A DNA stretch of 64,000 nucleotides from Phytophthora quininea. Its lineage: Eukaryota > Oomycota > Peronosporomycetes > Peronosporales > Peronosporaceae. Both the position numbers and the translations under genes were made by a program. Numbering within the stretch: position 1 is the stretch's first letter; every line of letters begins with the position of its first letter. The notes beneath the pieces are model-generated. The model searched no databases. It saw nothing but the letters and a program-made list of their open reading frames with translations, and had not been told where the DNA came from. Positions 53,834 through 64,000 of this stretch are shown here, in pieces. Location of the stretch: assembly GCA_011947345.1 (NCBI GenBank), contig JAAVTG010000554.1, forward strand, positions 992,001 through 1,056,000. The letters run 5' to 3'.

Positions 53834-56668
53834 TCAAGTCCCCACCAAGGTCGCCATGAACGGATGATGCGCGCCTCCCATGAAGCCCTCACGGCACTCA
53901 AACCGATACCGATCTTCGATCAGATGCTTGTCCTCGGGCTGGGTAGCGCAAGCTACCGGCACAGCATGACGATCACTCGCTACGCGCCTAAGCTGGAGGA
54001 CATGCCCCATTGAGGCGTTGAAAATCGACAAGCTCTCTTGCCCGCTAGGCAGGCAGGAGAATCCATTTGTTCGTGGCGCATGTAGGAGTTTATCCACCAG
54101 ACCGGCTTGCTCGTCTTCACCGATTGATGATGTTTACTGTCTGTAAAAATCGTCGAGCATTTGTGCAAATTCGCGGGTTTTAGCCTGCAGGGAAGCATGC
54201 TGACAGCGCCCGTCTAGCTGCTGCATGCGCTGTTGAATCTCCTGGAAGTATCCGTCACAAGCATTGCACCGCTGCGCCCTGTAAAAACGAAATAGTTCAG
54301 TAAGTATCTCGTAACATACTTTGGATGGAGCACTGCGAACCGTTCTTCGCCAGCGAAGTTGATTTCACGCGAGCGGAATTGCCTCGCATCCCGTGCATCC
54401 TTCACGATAGGAGAAAACGCGTCGAACAACTTGTGTCCCGAATCGATTCCGACGCTTAAATATCTGCAAGCAGCGAAAATGGTTAGCCATGAGGCCATTC
54501 GTGGAGATGAGATGCCGACGTACAATTCGAACTTGCTGTTCAGGACCTCTGCGATGAGAGGCAAAAGCAACACACAGGCCTCTAAATCAACGCCCATCGA
54601 TGGCAAGTCGGTTATTCGCAGCATGTCCACGACCACAGCCTCGCGCTTTCCTGGCGGCAAGGCGCCAACGTATCGGAGACCATCGTGTAGCTTGCCTTTC
54701 TCCCAATGTATCAGCAACTGCTGAATGCACTTTTGTCGAGCCTTGAATGTCTTAATGCAAGTGTCCATCCCACAACGGAGCTCCATGATGTAGTCTGAGG
54801 TGACAAGCTCCTTGTCGTTCTGACAAGGTGGACTTTGCTGCGGATATTCTGTTAGCTGAATCGATTGAGAAGGTGTCTGTGCTCGTTCGGCTGCCACTGC
54901 TTCTGCAGGGACCCCTCTCGCACTAGTTGGTCGCGGGATATCAACTGCAGCAAGATACCGTTAGCCCGCGATACCCGATTTCTAAAGTGCTACATTCAAA
55001 TAACGAACCGGCCTGTTGCTGATCTTCTGAGCGGCGTGATGGTCGAGGAATGGAGTCGGCAGTGGGCGGTGGAAGCGGAACACCCGGAGTGCTCGGGCGG
55101 ACTGATGGCGCTTCACGAAGGTTAGCATCTCCAGGAGTATTGCATCGAGAAAGAGCTGCAGGGAGATCGGTTCTCCCGGTTGTACCTGGACGAGGAACGC
55201 TTCGAGGCTGGTTTGCAGCCGCTACAGTCTGTGGTCGGTTTACTTGTGAAGGTGTTGGTGCTCGTGGTGATGGTGGCTTGCTGTGGCTTCGAGCTTGTGA
55301 AGCTCGTTGATCACTGCTGGGATTGCTTTTGCGAGCAAATGGTTGTAGTTGCATGGTATCAAGCACCCACACCGAGACAAAGGCATCTTGAATACAGCCA
55401 CCCATCAGCTTCATATCCTGCGTCATTGTTGTATCAGCATGAGTCTCCACACAGCCCATGTCTTTCTCACGCGGCATCGCTACGCTGTCATGGCACTAAA
55501 TCAACGTGGATGTGATAGGCAGGATCAGGAAAATATCACCATTGCACTCATGCCACGAACCTCTATAGCGGTTTCGTAGGACCACACACGAACGGCTTCT
55601 TGGGAGCAGCAGAAAAGGTATTTGCCACTGTATGGCTCTGCCACAGTATGGCACATTGACGTTGTCTGTAAAGCGCGCGTTCAGATCCGTCACAGAAGCG
55701 AATTCAGCGAGTCATCGCCAGGTTGTACGTACCATGGCGTTATCCACAGGAGTGACACCGATCAATGCAAACTCCTGGACATCCCAGAACCGCACAGTGC
55801 GATCTGCAGATGAAGACACGAGAATGAATTCTTCGGGATTGAACTCAAGACTGGCGATCGCCCCGCCATGGTCTGGAAACTCTCGGAGTTGGCGGCCAGC
55901 AGTGAGGTCCCAGATTTTTATGACACCGCCCTGATCGCCCGAAGTGAGCCAGCGACCATCTGGAGTAAAGCTCACCGCCGTCACCTCGGAGGAATGTCCC
56001 TTGAATGTCTGCATGCAGCTTTTGGTACGCAGGTCCCACACCTTCACGATGGTGTCTCGCGAGCCAGAGGCCACGTAGTCGCCATACAAGTGGTAGTCGA
56101 CGGTTGTGGTCGACGCCATGTGGCCCTTGAGTGTGCGGCTCACTTTGCCCGCCTCAAGATCGAACACCTTGATGGATCCGGCCTGGGCTCCCGCGACAAC
56201 TTTCCGCTCAGCAGGATCAAACACGACGCTCTCGACTGCGCTCTGATGGCCTGACAAGCTCTACAAATGCAGCGAGAGACACGGACAGCACGCAGACCCC
56301 CTCCTGGTCAGCGGTATTTGCACCAGCGATGTCTCGAGCCAGCACCCTACCATGATGTTCTTGGTCTCCTTCTCGCGCATCCGCCAGAGGTTCACCATAT
56401 TGTCGTCGCCACCAGTAGCGGCCACCTGGCCCTGTCACAGCAACAGCAGAGCATTGATACGGCCGCCAGGTTCATCGATCTTGCCAGTGCCAAAGAGGCG
56501 TACCGACTTGCGGCCGAAGCGCAGGCAGTTCACGTTGCTGGAGTGCGCCAGAAAGTGAGCTACATTTGCCACAGACACGGCAGCAACACGACCACATTGT
56601 GAGTTTCTCCGCCACGCGGCTACAGTGAGAGGAAGCGAGCAGTACGCACAGTGCCGAGCCAACGCCAT
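53834..56668 (-). CDS. KATNB1: Katanin p80 (WD40 B1 subunit)
   Basis: The regulatory and targeting subunit of the microtubule-severing enzyme katanin. Exons 56668-56650, 56559-56504, 56431-56351, 56260-55733, 55665-55561, 55495-55009, 54944-54524, 54463-54320 and from 54278. Introns are 41-90 nt and all phases agree. WD40 propeller: HSSNVNCLRFGRKSG, VAATGGDDNMVNLW, GHQSAVESVVFDP, GSIKVFDLEAGKVSRTLKGH, ASGSRDTIVKVWDLRTKSC. The Pro/Ser-rich linker is in the 55495-55009 exon. The C-terminal p60-binding con80 domain follows (TFKARQKCIQQLLIHW through FELYLSVGIDSGHKLFD). The protein stops at 54134 (661 aa) after a coiled coil. Alternatively a GTAAAC donor at 54137 and a CCTAG acceptor at 54045 keep phase and extend it to 53834 (730 aa). 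No frame break is needed. Confidence 0.9.
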
Positions 56669-56730
56669 TTCACGCCGTCTTGTGAGTTTTTGGTTCGTTT
56701 ACATTTGTCGCTGGTTATTTTACATTTGAA

Positions 56731-57534
56731 ATGAGTAAAATAAGTTTGGCGCAACTGGAGAAAAGTTTGACCCCTATGGCAATGCAGGTGCTCGTCGCTG
56801 TGCTGAGCTTCATCGACATCGTCGCGCTGACCTTCCTCAATGGCTACTGGGTGCGTGGCCTCCCCTGCGACTGGATGGCTCTTCGTTGCATCCGCCTAGC
56901 TGCTGCGTTGGCTCCTGACTAAGAGTATCTTTTGTATGGTGGAGCTGATCACCCTCGACGAGCTGGAGCTCGACCATCTGAACCCGGCGGACGTGGCCAA
57001 GCGCCTCAACAAACTCGTCTGTACGTGGCTTGCATTGCCGGAGCTCTGTCTGACGCCTGGAAGACGACGGAGGCGCTGACGTTGTTGCGACTGTTGCTTG
57101 TAGACCCGGAGATGGCTCTGCACGGTCTGCTCATGCTGCTGTGCGTCCTGGCCTGGGCTCCGTGGGTCTTCCTGCTCAACTTGCCAGTTGCAGTGTGGCA
57201 CGCTCGGCGGTGAGACTGCTGCGCGTTGGGGTTGAGCGTAGACGCGGCTGCCACTAACGACGTTACTGTTGCTACAGAGTGCTGAGGAATGAGCACATGA
57301 TGGACCCGACGGAGATCCTGCGCTTCAAGAACCTGCAGCAGGCGCGCCTAGAGTCCATCGCCAGGACGGTTTTCTACGGCCTGCAGATTGTCTACGGCAT
57401 GTTCTGGTGCGGACTACACGCCATGCACGTTTTGTTAATGCTCATTTCGACGGCTAACTACTCGTGGTGCGAACAGGATGGTCTCCGCCATCGTCAACTC
57501 TGCCAAGAGCCGAAAGGGTGGGAAGCGCGCATAG
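56731..57534 (+). CDS. Cornichon-family ER cargo receptor
   Basis: Cornichon/Erv14 proteins load membrane cargo into COPII vesicles at the ER. Five exons: 56731-56850, 56924-57020, 57104-57209, 57278-57406 and 57477-57534; introns 73, 83, 68 and 70 nt; exactly 169 codons plus stop. The first helix has SFIDIVALTFLNGYW. Family motifs follow: ELITLDELELDHLNPADVA, RLNKLVYPEMALHGLLML, second helix with APWVFLLNLPVAVWHA, then MDPTEIL, and the third helix AIVYGMFW region. A short basic tail (KSRKGGKRA) is added at the end. Divergent from katanin p80 with only 62 bp between starts. Intact. Confidence 0.9.
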
Positions 57535-57690
57535 ACAGCAAAGTCCACATCGGTCGCAGTTGATGTGTCAAGTCTCCGAGGACCTGCGCCACGCTCAAAA
57601 GGAGTTAGGTAGTTCCGTGTAGGCAGCCAACATAGCTACACTCCCATTCCTGTCCCTTTTGTATCACTTTCAGATTGACACACAGTCGAA
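57535..57690. other. Short spacer between cornichon and IML1
   Basis: 156 bp, holding the cornichon 3' end and the IML1 leader. Confidence 0.5.
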
Positions 57691-60600
57691 AATGCGTCGC
57701 CGTTATGAGCGGCGTCGTGCCGCCAAGGCAAAGGCTGCCACTGAGAAGGCCACGCCCAGCGACCCAGCAACTGCATCGCCTTCCGCTCCCTCTCTAGCAG
57801 CAGCAGCAGCCCCATAGCCAAAAAGCGCCAGACGACGGTGCATGCGGCGGCGCAGATCAAACTGCACGTACATGGCCACGAATTCCAGAGCGGCGAGGAG
57901 ATCGTCCTGAACCCCGACAGCTTCCCGCAACTCAAAGACCTCATCTGGAAGGACTATGTGGTGGAAGTCTTCCACCCGGAGCGCTCGGGGAACAGCAGGC
58001 CCGCCAGATTGACGCGGCGGCATTGGCCGAAGGCTCTCCGACGAACCACCTGCTGCTGGAGATCCCTGAGACCAGCGCGGCGCCGCTCAAGGGCAAGATG
58101 CAGGTCAGCGTGCTCAAGGATACGGCTGCCATGTTCCAGTTAGCAGCGTTCAAGGATGTGACGGTGCGTTTCCTACCTAAGTCCCAGGTCGAGGTGGATT
58201 TTGTCGAGGTCTCGCTAAAGGACCAGTTCATGTCGAGGAGAGACCTCATGTACCTCAAGGACTCGATGGTAGGCACAGCTCTGTATGTGGGCAAGACCGT
58301 GAGAGTACAGGGGACGCGGTGGCAGGTGCTGGACGTCCGCGCTGGAGGGGAGAAGGTGCGCAGTGGTGTCATCTCGGTGAACACCAAGTTCACGTTCCGC
58401 TCGCGCACGTCGAGAGTCATGTGGTTGGTGCAAATCAGCCCCGAGATGTGGGATATGGCCAACTCAGGGAAACTTTACTCGGAGATTTTCCTGGACGTCG
58501 TGCGGAACGTGTTGAACAAATGGACGAAGCACAGCGTCTCGCACAGCTTGACCATCCTCTTTACTCACGGTGCTTCTACCCGGAAATGGACAAGGACCAG
58601 GACGCATCCACGCATTACCATCAATTCACACCTACGCGGAAACAGTCGCGAGCTGCTGATGACGAGCGCGAGTCGTCATTTCCATACGAGCGAAGCGACT
58701 GCTTTTCGGTTGGTGTGGATGAGGACGGCAGGCACTACCAGGACTTTTACAAATTGGTGGTGTTTGACAGTCAGGTTACAGACGTCCAGCCATTATTGGT
58801 GACACTCAAGGAAGCAATGAATGCGTTTCCTCGTGCATGTGGCTGGCGGTCACCGGCCGATTTTTATGTGTCGTCATTTGCTCCGCTGGCGGAGCCTATT
58901 CAGGACAAGCCAGGACCGCACCCGGGTGTTCCGTCCAACGTGCGCGATGGAAACTTACTGGAAGCTGTGAATCTCGTGCTCAACATTTTTGAAAAACACC
59001 ATATCGATCGCGATTTATCGCGCAGTGGTCAAAGTGTGGTGCTTATCACGCCAGGCAACGGTATTTTTCGGTCAACAAACGACTGTCGGAGATTACTGAG
59101 CAGCGCATGATGGACCACGGCATTGGAATCGACCTGATTTCGCTGGCAACGCGCCCCCTTCATAAATGCCCGCTATTCCTTTTCAAGCAGTCTGATTTGT
59201 CTGAAATGAAGTTACCTAGTCGGAAAGAAGGTAAGGACATGTGTTTATGCCACAACAACCCCTACGCTTCTAAAGGTGGCCTTCAGCGGCGTTCACGTAC
59301 CGGTTCAAACGATGGTGCACTTGATTCACAGTCGGCAATGGCAGATGTGGGGTATCATCGATGCGAGGAGGCCAACTGTGCAAGTATTGCTTGCAGCGGA
59401 TGGAAAACCGTGAAAACTACATTGTCCCGCTCTGGATTCCACTTTGGTTTGTGCAAGAAAATATGTTGGTGCCTCACAAATGTCCGCTCGACGAAGACCT
59501 CACTCAGTTCTGCGACGTATGCGCGCCGCAAAACTATAAGAACAAAGCATTTGAACCGCTGCCGATGTGTCGGATGTTCAAGGACAGCGATTTCACTCAT
59601 TTTGGCTTTTTATCTCTGCCGAAGCCATTGGAGTGCTTACTGAACAACTTCCAGTCAACTGAGTCGTCCCTTAGTGGTGATGATGATAGGAAAACCCTGT
59701 GTCCGTTGCCGCAGTCTCAGTTAGTGGCTCTACTTACGATGATGTCGTGCTTGCGGGGCTTCGCAGCGATCTAGTTCGTGCTCGCGCATCTTCGATCACC
59801 TGCTCGGAGGATTCTTTATCGTATGACGGGGATGTGGTAACCAAAGTTCGCACCTTCTCAATCTCAGAGCAAAACAGGCTACTTCAAGAGTACGAAAAGT
59901 ATGATGACCAAGTGTTTGGATTTGCTCCGGCGCCCAAGCTTGGACAAAAGTCATCTGATAGTGACTTGAGCACTCGCGTGTGCCCTTCGACGCCTCCACT
60001 CCGAGCTGGGGTGCCTTTCTTGAACTCGATGATTAAGAAGAGAGCAGGAGCATACGGATTTCAATCCGGTTCTGCTGGAAACGGAAATGAAAATGGTAGC
60101 AACAACAGCGGCAGTGCTCGGTGGCGGCTCGAACAGCGGGAACCATCTCCGTTAAATGTTGATATGCCCGAATACCGAGGAAGCTTCGAGGCTAAGGTGG
60201 GGTCTTTCGATGATGACAAGCCGAAGGTGACGTCGAGCTCATTTCCAAACACATATCATTTGGAGGGCAGTGGGCCAAGCCACACGCCTTTCACAAACAG
60301 TCCGGTTTTGCGCCCTGCGGAAGCAGGAAAACAAGACGATATTTTCCATTCCCAGGCTTTCATTCTGAAACAATTGACGAGCAACCAGCGCCGTTGGAGT
60401 CAAGTTCGACCCACGGATGAGCAGTACAAGCTTACGCAGAATGCGTTGAAATGGAGAAGCCTGTGCTTCCCCGCGCTGTTACCACTTACCAGCGATTTCA
60501 TGCCAGCACCGAAAGAGCTGCAAGCTCATTACACGGAATCTTTCTATAGTGTGATGCTACCTGAGCGTGATGAACAAAATGGTGTCGTGTTCCGTGACTA

Positions 60601-62373
60601 TCGCGAGTTAGTGTTAGAGATGGTTGCGCAGAGACTGTCACAGGACTTTCAACTCGTATCGTTCGAGGACTCAAGCGATTCTAGTGACAAGGATGGATCT
60701 GTGTTTCGGCTTAGCATGGGCCATCGCATTCATGAAATTGTATACAACGAGGAGACGCAAACGATTGACGTAAAACGCTACCTCCAGAAGGTAACCTCGC
60801 GGTCGGATGTGGATATCATGGAGTATCGCTATTCGCTCTGGTCACCTGTAGCCGATCGCTTTGTCAGTGTTGCCCAAGAATTTCGTAAGTACCCGCAGAT
60901 TGAGTACCAGTGGAATCACTTGGACCAATTGATCTGCGGCTATATCGACGACATGAGTGAGGGTATCCGCTACAAGCGCATTCTGTATTGCCTCGTGCCA
61001 CCTCGACTGGGGGATCCGACGTCGGTGACCAAGGTATGTGCGACTTGTTTTGTAATGTGGGATTATTGGTGAAGTTTGCTAATGATGCGCGCGCGTGTAT
61101 GTAGAGAGCTTGCAGGAGTACACTGAAGGCTGTCAAAAGTTTTGGATTTTTGCGCGCGAAAGCAGACGCGAGCACAGGTTTCCCGAGTGTGAAGCTTTCG
61201 ACAGAGTGGAAGAAGAGTATCGCGACAAGTGGGGTTGAAGGGTTTAAGCGTGTAGGTCAGCGAAGCGTAAAAATGCTGCTTCACACAAATGACGCCGTGA
61301 CGAGCCAGAACTGGGTCATCACGAAGGTAGACACGGAGGTGCTGCCGGCTCAGTGTTATCATGTGGAGATCCAGTGGCTCGTGTGCCGGAGCTCGCTCGT
61401 CGACGACCTCATCACTGCTATGGGCCGCCGCGCGAAGCAGCTGGGGCTGGAGCTGCAGAAGATCACTGAGAACGGCATTTCGAGCAACCTGGACCTGCAT
61501 CCACTGAACTGCCCGCTCTTCATCAAGATCCGCGACCCGGTCGAGCAGCGGCTCGTAGAGAAGGCGCTGGTGGACCGCTTCGACTTTTGCTGCGAGGCGC
61601 TGCACCCGATCCCGTTCGTTCACCTGAACCACAACGAAGAGTACGCAATTGTGCGACAGGAGCCTCGGCCGCCTCGTGCTCGGCGCGTGATCTCGTACTA
61701 TCGACAATATGTGCACCGCTCATTGGCGTGCTTTGCGCGCCTGACACAGACCGGTTTGGTGTGGATCTCGAACCAAAAAGTACATGACGATGAGATTCAG
61801 CCGATCTTCGACGGGCTGTGCCAGTACATCGAGTCGCTGCAGGTTGCTCGATCGACGCTGATTAGTGTGCTGGATGATGCCTCAGCAAAAATGACCGTGG
61901 TCGCGGCCAAGAAATCGAATCCAAAGTCCGACGAGAACTGTCCCAGCGAGGATTCCAATGGCGCGAGCAACAATCAAAGCGCGTGCAGCGTGTCGGACAG
62001 CTCGAATGCAAGCGCGAGCACCAGCAGTTGCAGCGAAGAGGAGAAGGAGAACGCCGTTGCCGCTACCGTGGCCCGCAGTGTCGACCCGAGCACCGTGGAT
62101 ACGACGACGAAAGCTGGCGCCAAGTGGGTCGCCGCAGCCTCGGCAGAGAGACTCGCAGATCCCGACGTAGCTGCAGTGCCGCCGCCGCTGCCCATAGAGG
62201 GGCACGAGGCTTTGCCAGAGCCACTTGTCATCCCCGTCAGAAGCAGCAGCAGCAGGCGGTGCCAACTGATGCGCTACATCACAGTAACGGTTCTGATCCG
62301 ACTTGTGTATCCATGTGGCGTTTCGACGTGTACCATAGCCAGGTCAGTGTATCTATCCGTTCCCGATACATAA
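57691..62373 (+). CDS. IML1/DEPDC5-like GATOR1 subunit, several apparent frameshifts
   Basis: GATOR1 is the GTPase-activating complex that holds TORC1 off when amino acids are low. From ATG 57691 (MRRRYERRRAAKAKAA) the order is that of DEPDC5: IKLHVHGHEFQSGEEI beta domain, VDFVEVSLKDQFMSRRDLMY, FRSRTSRVMWLVQISPEMWD, QDFYKLVVFDSQ, NLLEAVNLVLNIFEKHHIDR, QSVVLITPGNGIF, HGIGIDLISLATRPLH. A Ser-rich linker follows (59800-60350), then the structural domain (ALKWRSLCFPALLPLTSDF, YRYSLWSPVADRF, WNHLDQLICGYIDDMSEG). After an intron from 61034 comes the C-terminal domain (YHVEIQWLVCR). I see no DEP domain between the last two. Frames break near 57812, 57988, 58561, 59066, 59350 and 59730; the first four fit one missing base in a homopolymer. 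The exact C-terminus is unsure (another frame is open to 62585). Confidence 0.8.
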
Positions 62374-63163
62374 GCGGCAGACCAATTGTAAGCGAATTAC
62401 GCTTCTCGGTGAGCGGAGTTGCTGTGGCTGTAGGCACAGATGCCGATGGAAACGAGTGGACATGTACAATTGCTGCTCCCCAGTACTCGGCTCGCAGCGA
62501 ACTGCAATCCCCAAGCGTAGCATCCTCTGCTCTTTTCAAAGCGCTGGGTTTGTCACATTTGCGCCCTTTCCGACAAGTTTCATAAGAAACCGAGCAAACT
62601 TATGCTTTGCGCCGACTACAGCATTGTTGCCAATGTTTCGTTCAGTCGAGGAGCGCGACGCACAAGTCGGTGCAAGCACTTGCCGAGGTTACGCCCAGCA
62701 ATGCGGCGCTTGTTGTGAATTGTAATGAGCGTCAATAGCTCGTGGCGCAATCTGCTGCGAGCTGCTGCAGCACGATGATGATGGCAAGTTGGCCTGCCTA
62801 GCGATGTGACTCGGGGGTCGAACGACTGTATTAACTCTATCATCTTTTATCAGCAACCTCGGGGCGACGGCTCGGGAGCACACACCACCATGGAATGTCT
62901 GCAATCGCCCGCCCACATGTGAACGACTGAAAACCAGCGACTTGTATCCTGGGCCGCATCTCTGGCCGTTTCTCAGCAGTTAAACTTTAACATAAAGAGC
63001 AAGCCAGCTGGCGGCTCCCTGCTCGAGAACTCACGCTGGCTGCCGCATGGTCGCCACACAACGCACCATCTGAGCACGACGGCGCGACTTGCTTCACTCT
63101 GCAGCGATCACTTTCCATTCCGGTCTGTCCACCGCGCTAACCAGGTTTCCGCTCGGGCGTCGG
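62374..63163. other. Intergenic, possible IML1 3' end and FYVE promoter
   Basis: No separate gene recognised. The plus frame ending at 62585 may be the true IML1 tail if a base is missing near 62240. Confidence 0.4.
63106..63121 (+). promoter_or_regulatory. Oomycete-type core promoter of the FYVE gene
   Basis: ATCACTTTCCATTCCGG matches initiator plus flanking element. It lies downstream of the first in-frame ATG (63089), which favours ATG 63164 as the real start. Confidence 0.4.
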
Positions 63164-63844
63164 ATGATGGCGATCTCCGCCGACAACCACGCGCACTCGC
63201 CGTCGCTGCGCCAGGCCCGCGTGGCGCCGGGCAATCTGTTCCGACGCATGTCTGCGCAGGCCATGGGCATGGAGGCCGCCTCGCTGTGCCACCGCTCGCA
63301 CTGGGTGCCCAAGTCGTCGCGCTCGAGCTGTTCCAACTGCCGCCGCAGCTTCCGGCTCTTCGCCGGCAAGCACCATTGCCGTCTGTGCGGTGAGATCGTG
63401 TGCGGGGCCTGCTCCACCAAGCGCATTCTGTTCCAGAAGAAGAGCGTGCGCACCTGCGACGACTGCGTGGACGTCAACGTGCAGAACATCTCGGAGAGGA
63501 ACCGCCGCCAGTCGACGCCCGAGTTCCTGCGCTCGCACACGAGCCCGGCCAGCCTCGGAGACTTCGATGACCCGTTCGAACGGCGCAGTCTGCAGCTGCC
63601 GCGTCGTGCCGCGAGCAGCCGCGGGCTCGGCCGGAACAGCTCGGCGCTCACGGGCGTGGCGGCGACGGTCAACTCGCGCCGCGCCCTGAAGAAGGAGGAG
63701 GCAGAGGCCTCCTCTAAGTCTCTGGTCGACTACTGCTCGCTCTACCGACTCTCCTTCTCGTGGCCGACGCAAGTGACGTCGCTCGTGGTCGCGGCGATCG
63801 TGATCTCGATCGCTGTGGCGCTGCAGCTCACGGCGCGAGCGTAG
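63164..63844 (+). CDS. FYVE-type zinc-finger protein with C-terminal membrane anchor
   Basis: A 226-aa protein with the ATG chosen at 63164 because a promoter-like element lies between it and the earlier ATG 63089. The FYVE finger has HWVPKSSRSSCSNCRR, FRLFAGKHHCRLCGEIVCG and a closing CDDC: eight Cys/His ligands with the W-x-x-D position replaced by WVPK and the basic patch as GKHHCRLCG. FYVE domains bind PI3P on endosomes. A Ser/Arg-rich middle follows. Near the end a hydrophobic helix of about 20 residues (VTSLVVAAIVISIAVALQL, last 25 residues) would anchor it in a membrane as a tail-anchored protein. The frame is intact. Many FYVE proteins exist in oomycetes; a membrane anchor on one is less usual. 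Confidence 0.85.
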   Translation: MMAISADNHAHSPSLRQARVAPGNLFRRMSAQAMGMEAASLCHRSHWVPKSSRSSCSNCRRSFRLFAGKHHCRLCGEIVCGACSTKRILFQKKSVRTCDDCVDVNVQNISERNRRQSTPEFLRSHTSPASLGDFDDPFERRSLQLPRRAASSRGLGRNSSALTGVAATVNSRRALKKEEAEASSKSLVDYCSLYRLSFSWPTQVTSLVVAAIVISIAVALQLTARA

Positions 63845-64000
63845 ACGGAAGGATGTAAGATAAAAAGTGAGTAGTGTACGGCCGCGTTCATGATCTCTGC
63901 GTAGACTCGCTGGAGCGAAGAGCTCGCTCTCTATCTAACCGAGCTTGTCCTGAATAGAAACCAGCATGAACCAACGTGGCACCAGTGCTTGTCTGCTTTG
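63845..64000. other. Right flank, no gene seen
   Basis: 3' region of the FYVE gene to the window end. Confidence 0.5.

Overview
This window looks like nuclear DNA of an oomycete, most likely Phytophthora or a close relative. The signs are short introns (about 57-91 nt, one of 41 nt) with GTRNGT-type donors and CTAAC-like branch sites, a fused UDP-glucose pyrophosphorylase/phosphoglucomutase, an oomycete-type piggyBac transposase, a fused mRNA-capping enzyme with a fungal-type triphosphatase, FYVE and bZIP proteins of oomycete style, and dense GC-rich genes next to gene-poor repeat tracts.

Left third (1-23.2 kb): repeats and RNA genes. A decayed Helitron protein (1-1650, minus) and a pyruvate kinase fragment (3215-3935, minus) come first. 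Next is a complete piggyBac-like element (4488-10575) with TTAA target duplication and terminal inverted repeats. Its transposase is broken by a nested PIF/Harbinger element (about 7376-9146). A tRNA-Val lies 75 bp beyond it. The most striking object is an 8.2 kb tandem array (11177-19343) of a 593/594-bp unit carrying 14 identical tRNA-Glu(TTC) genes. About 3.9 kb without recognisable genes follows.

Right two thirds (23.2-64 kb): mostly single-copy housekeeping genes. In order they are a secreted histidine phosphatase, mitochondrial-type prolyl-tRNA synthetase, an Old Yellow Enzyme pseudogene with a 5'-truncated LINE at its 3' end, UGPase-PGM, capping enzyme, a bZIP factor, an AGC kinase, LSG1 GTPase, a long coiled-coil protein, a snurportin-like protein, CLP1, a PPR protein, uricase, katanin p80, cornichon, IML1/DEPDC5 and a FYVE protein. 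Many serve RNA metabolism and translation: capping, snRNP import, 3'-end/tRNA processing, 60S maturation, tRNA charging, organelle RNA and the tRNA genes. Neighbours are packed head-to-head or tail-to-tail, with the snurportin-like and CLP1 start codons only 81 bp apart.

A caution for every reader: at least 15 otherwise conserved genes or exons need one extra base, nearly always in a short homopolymer, to read through. When those bases are allowed for, exon lengths sum exactly to whole codons. I read this as consensus sequence error and not gene death, but it must be checked. Coordinates below are as in the given sequence; no gene has been rewritten.
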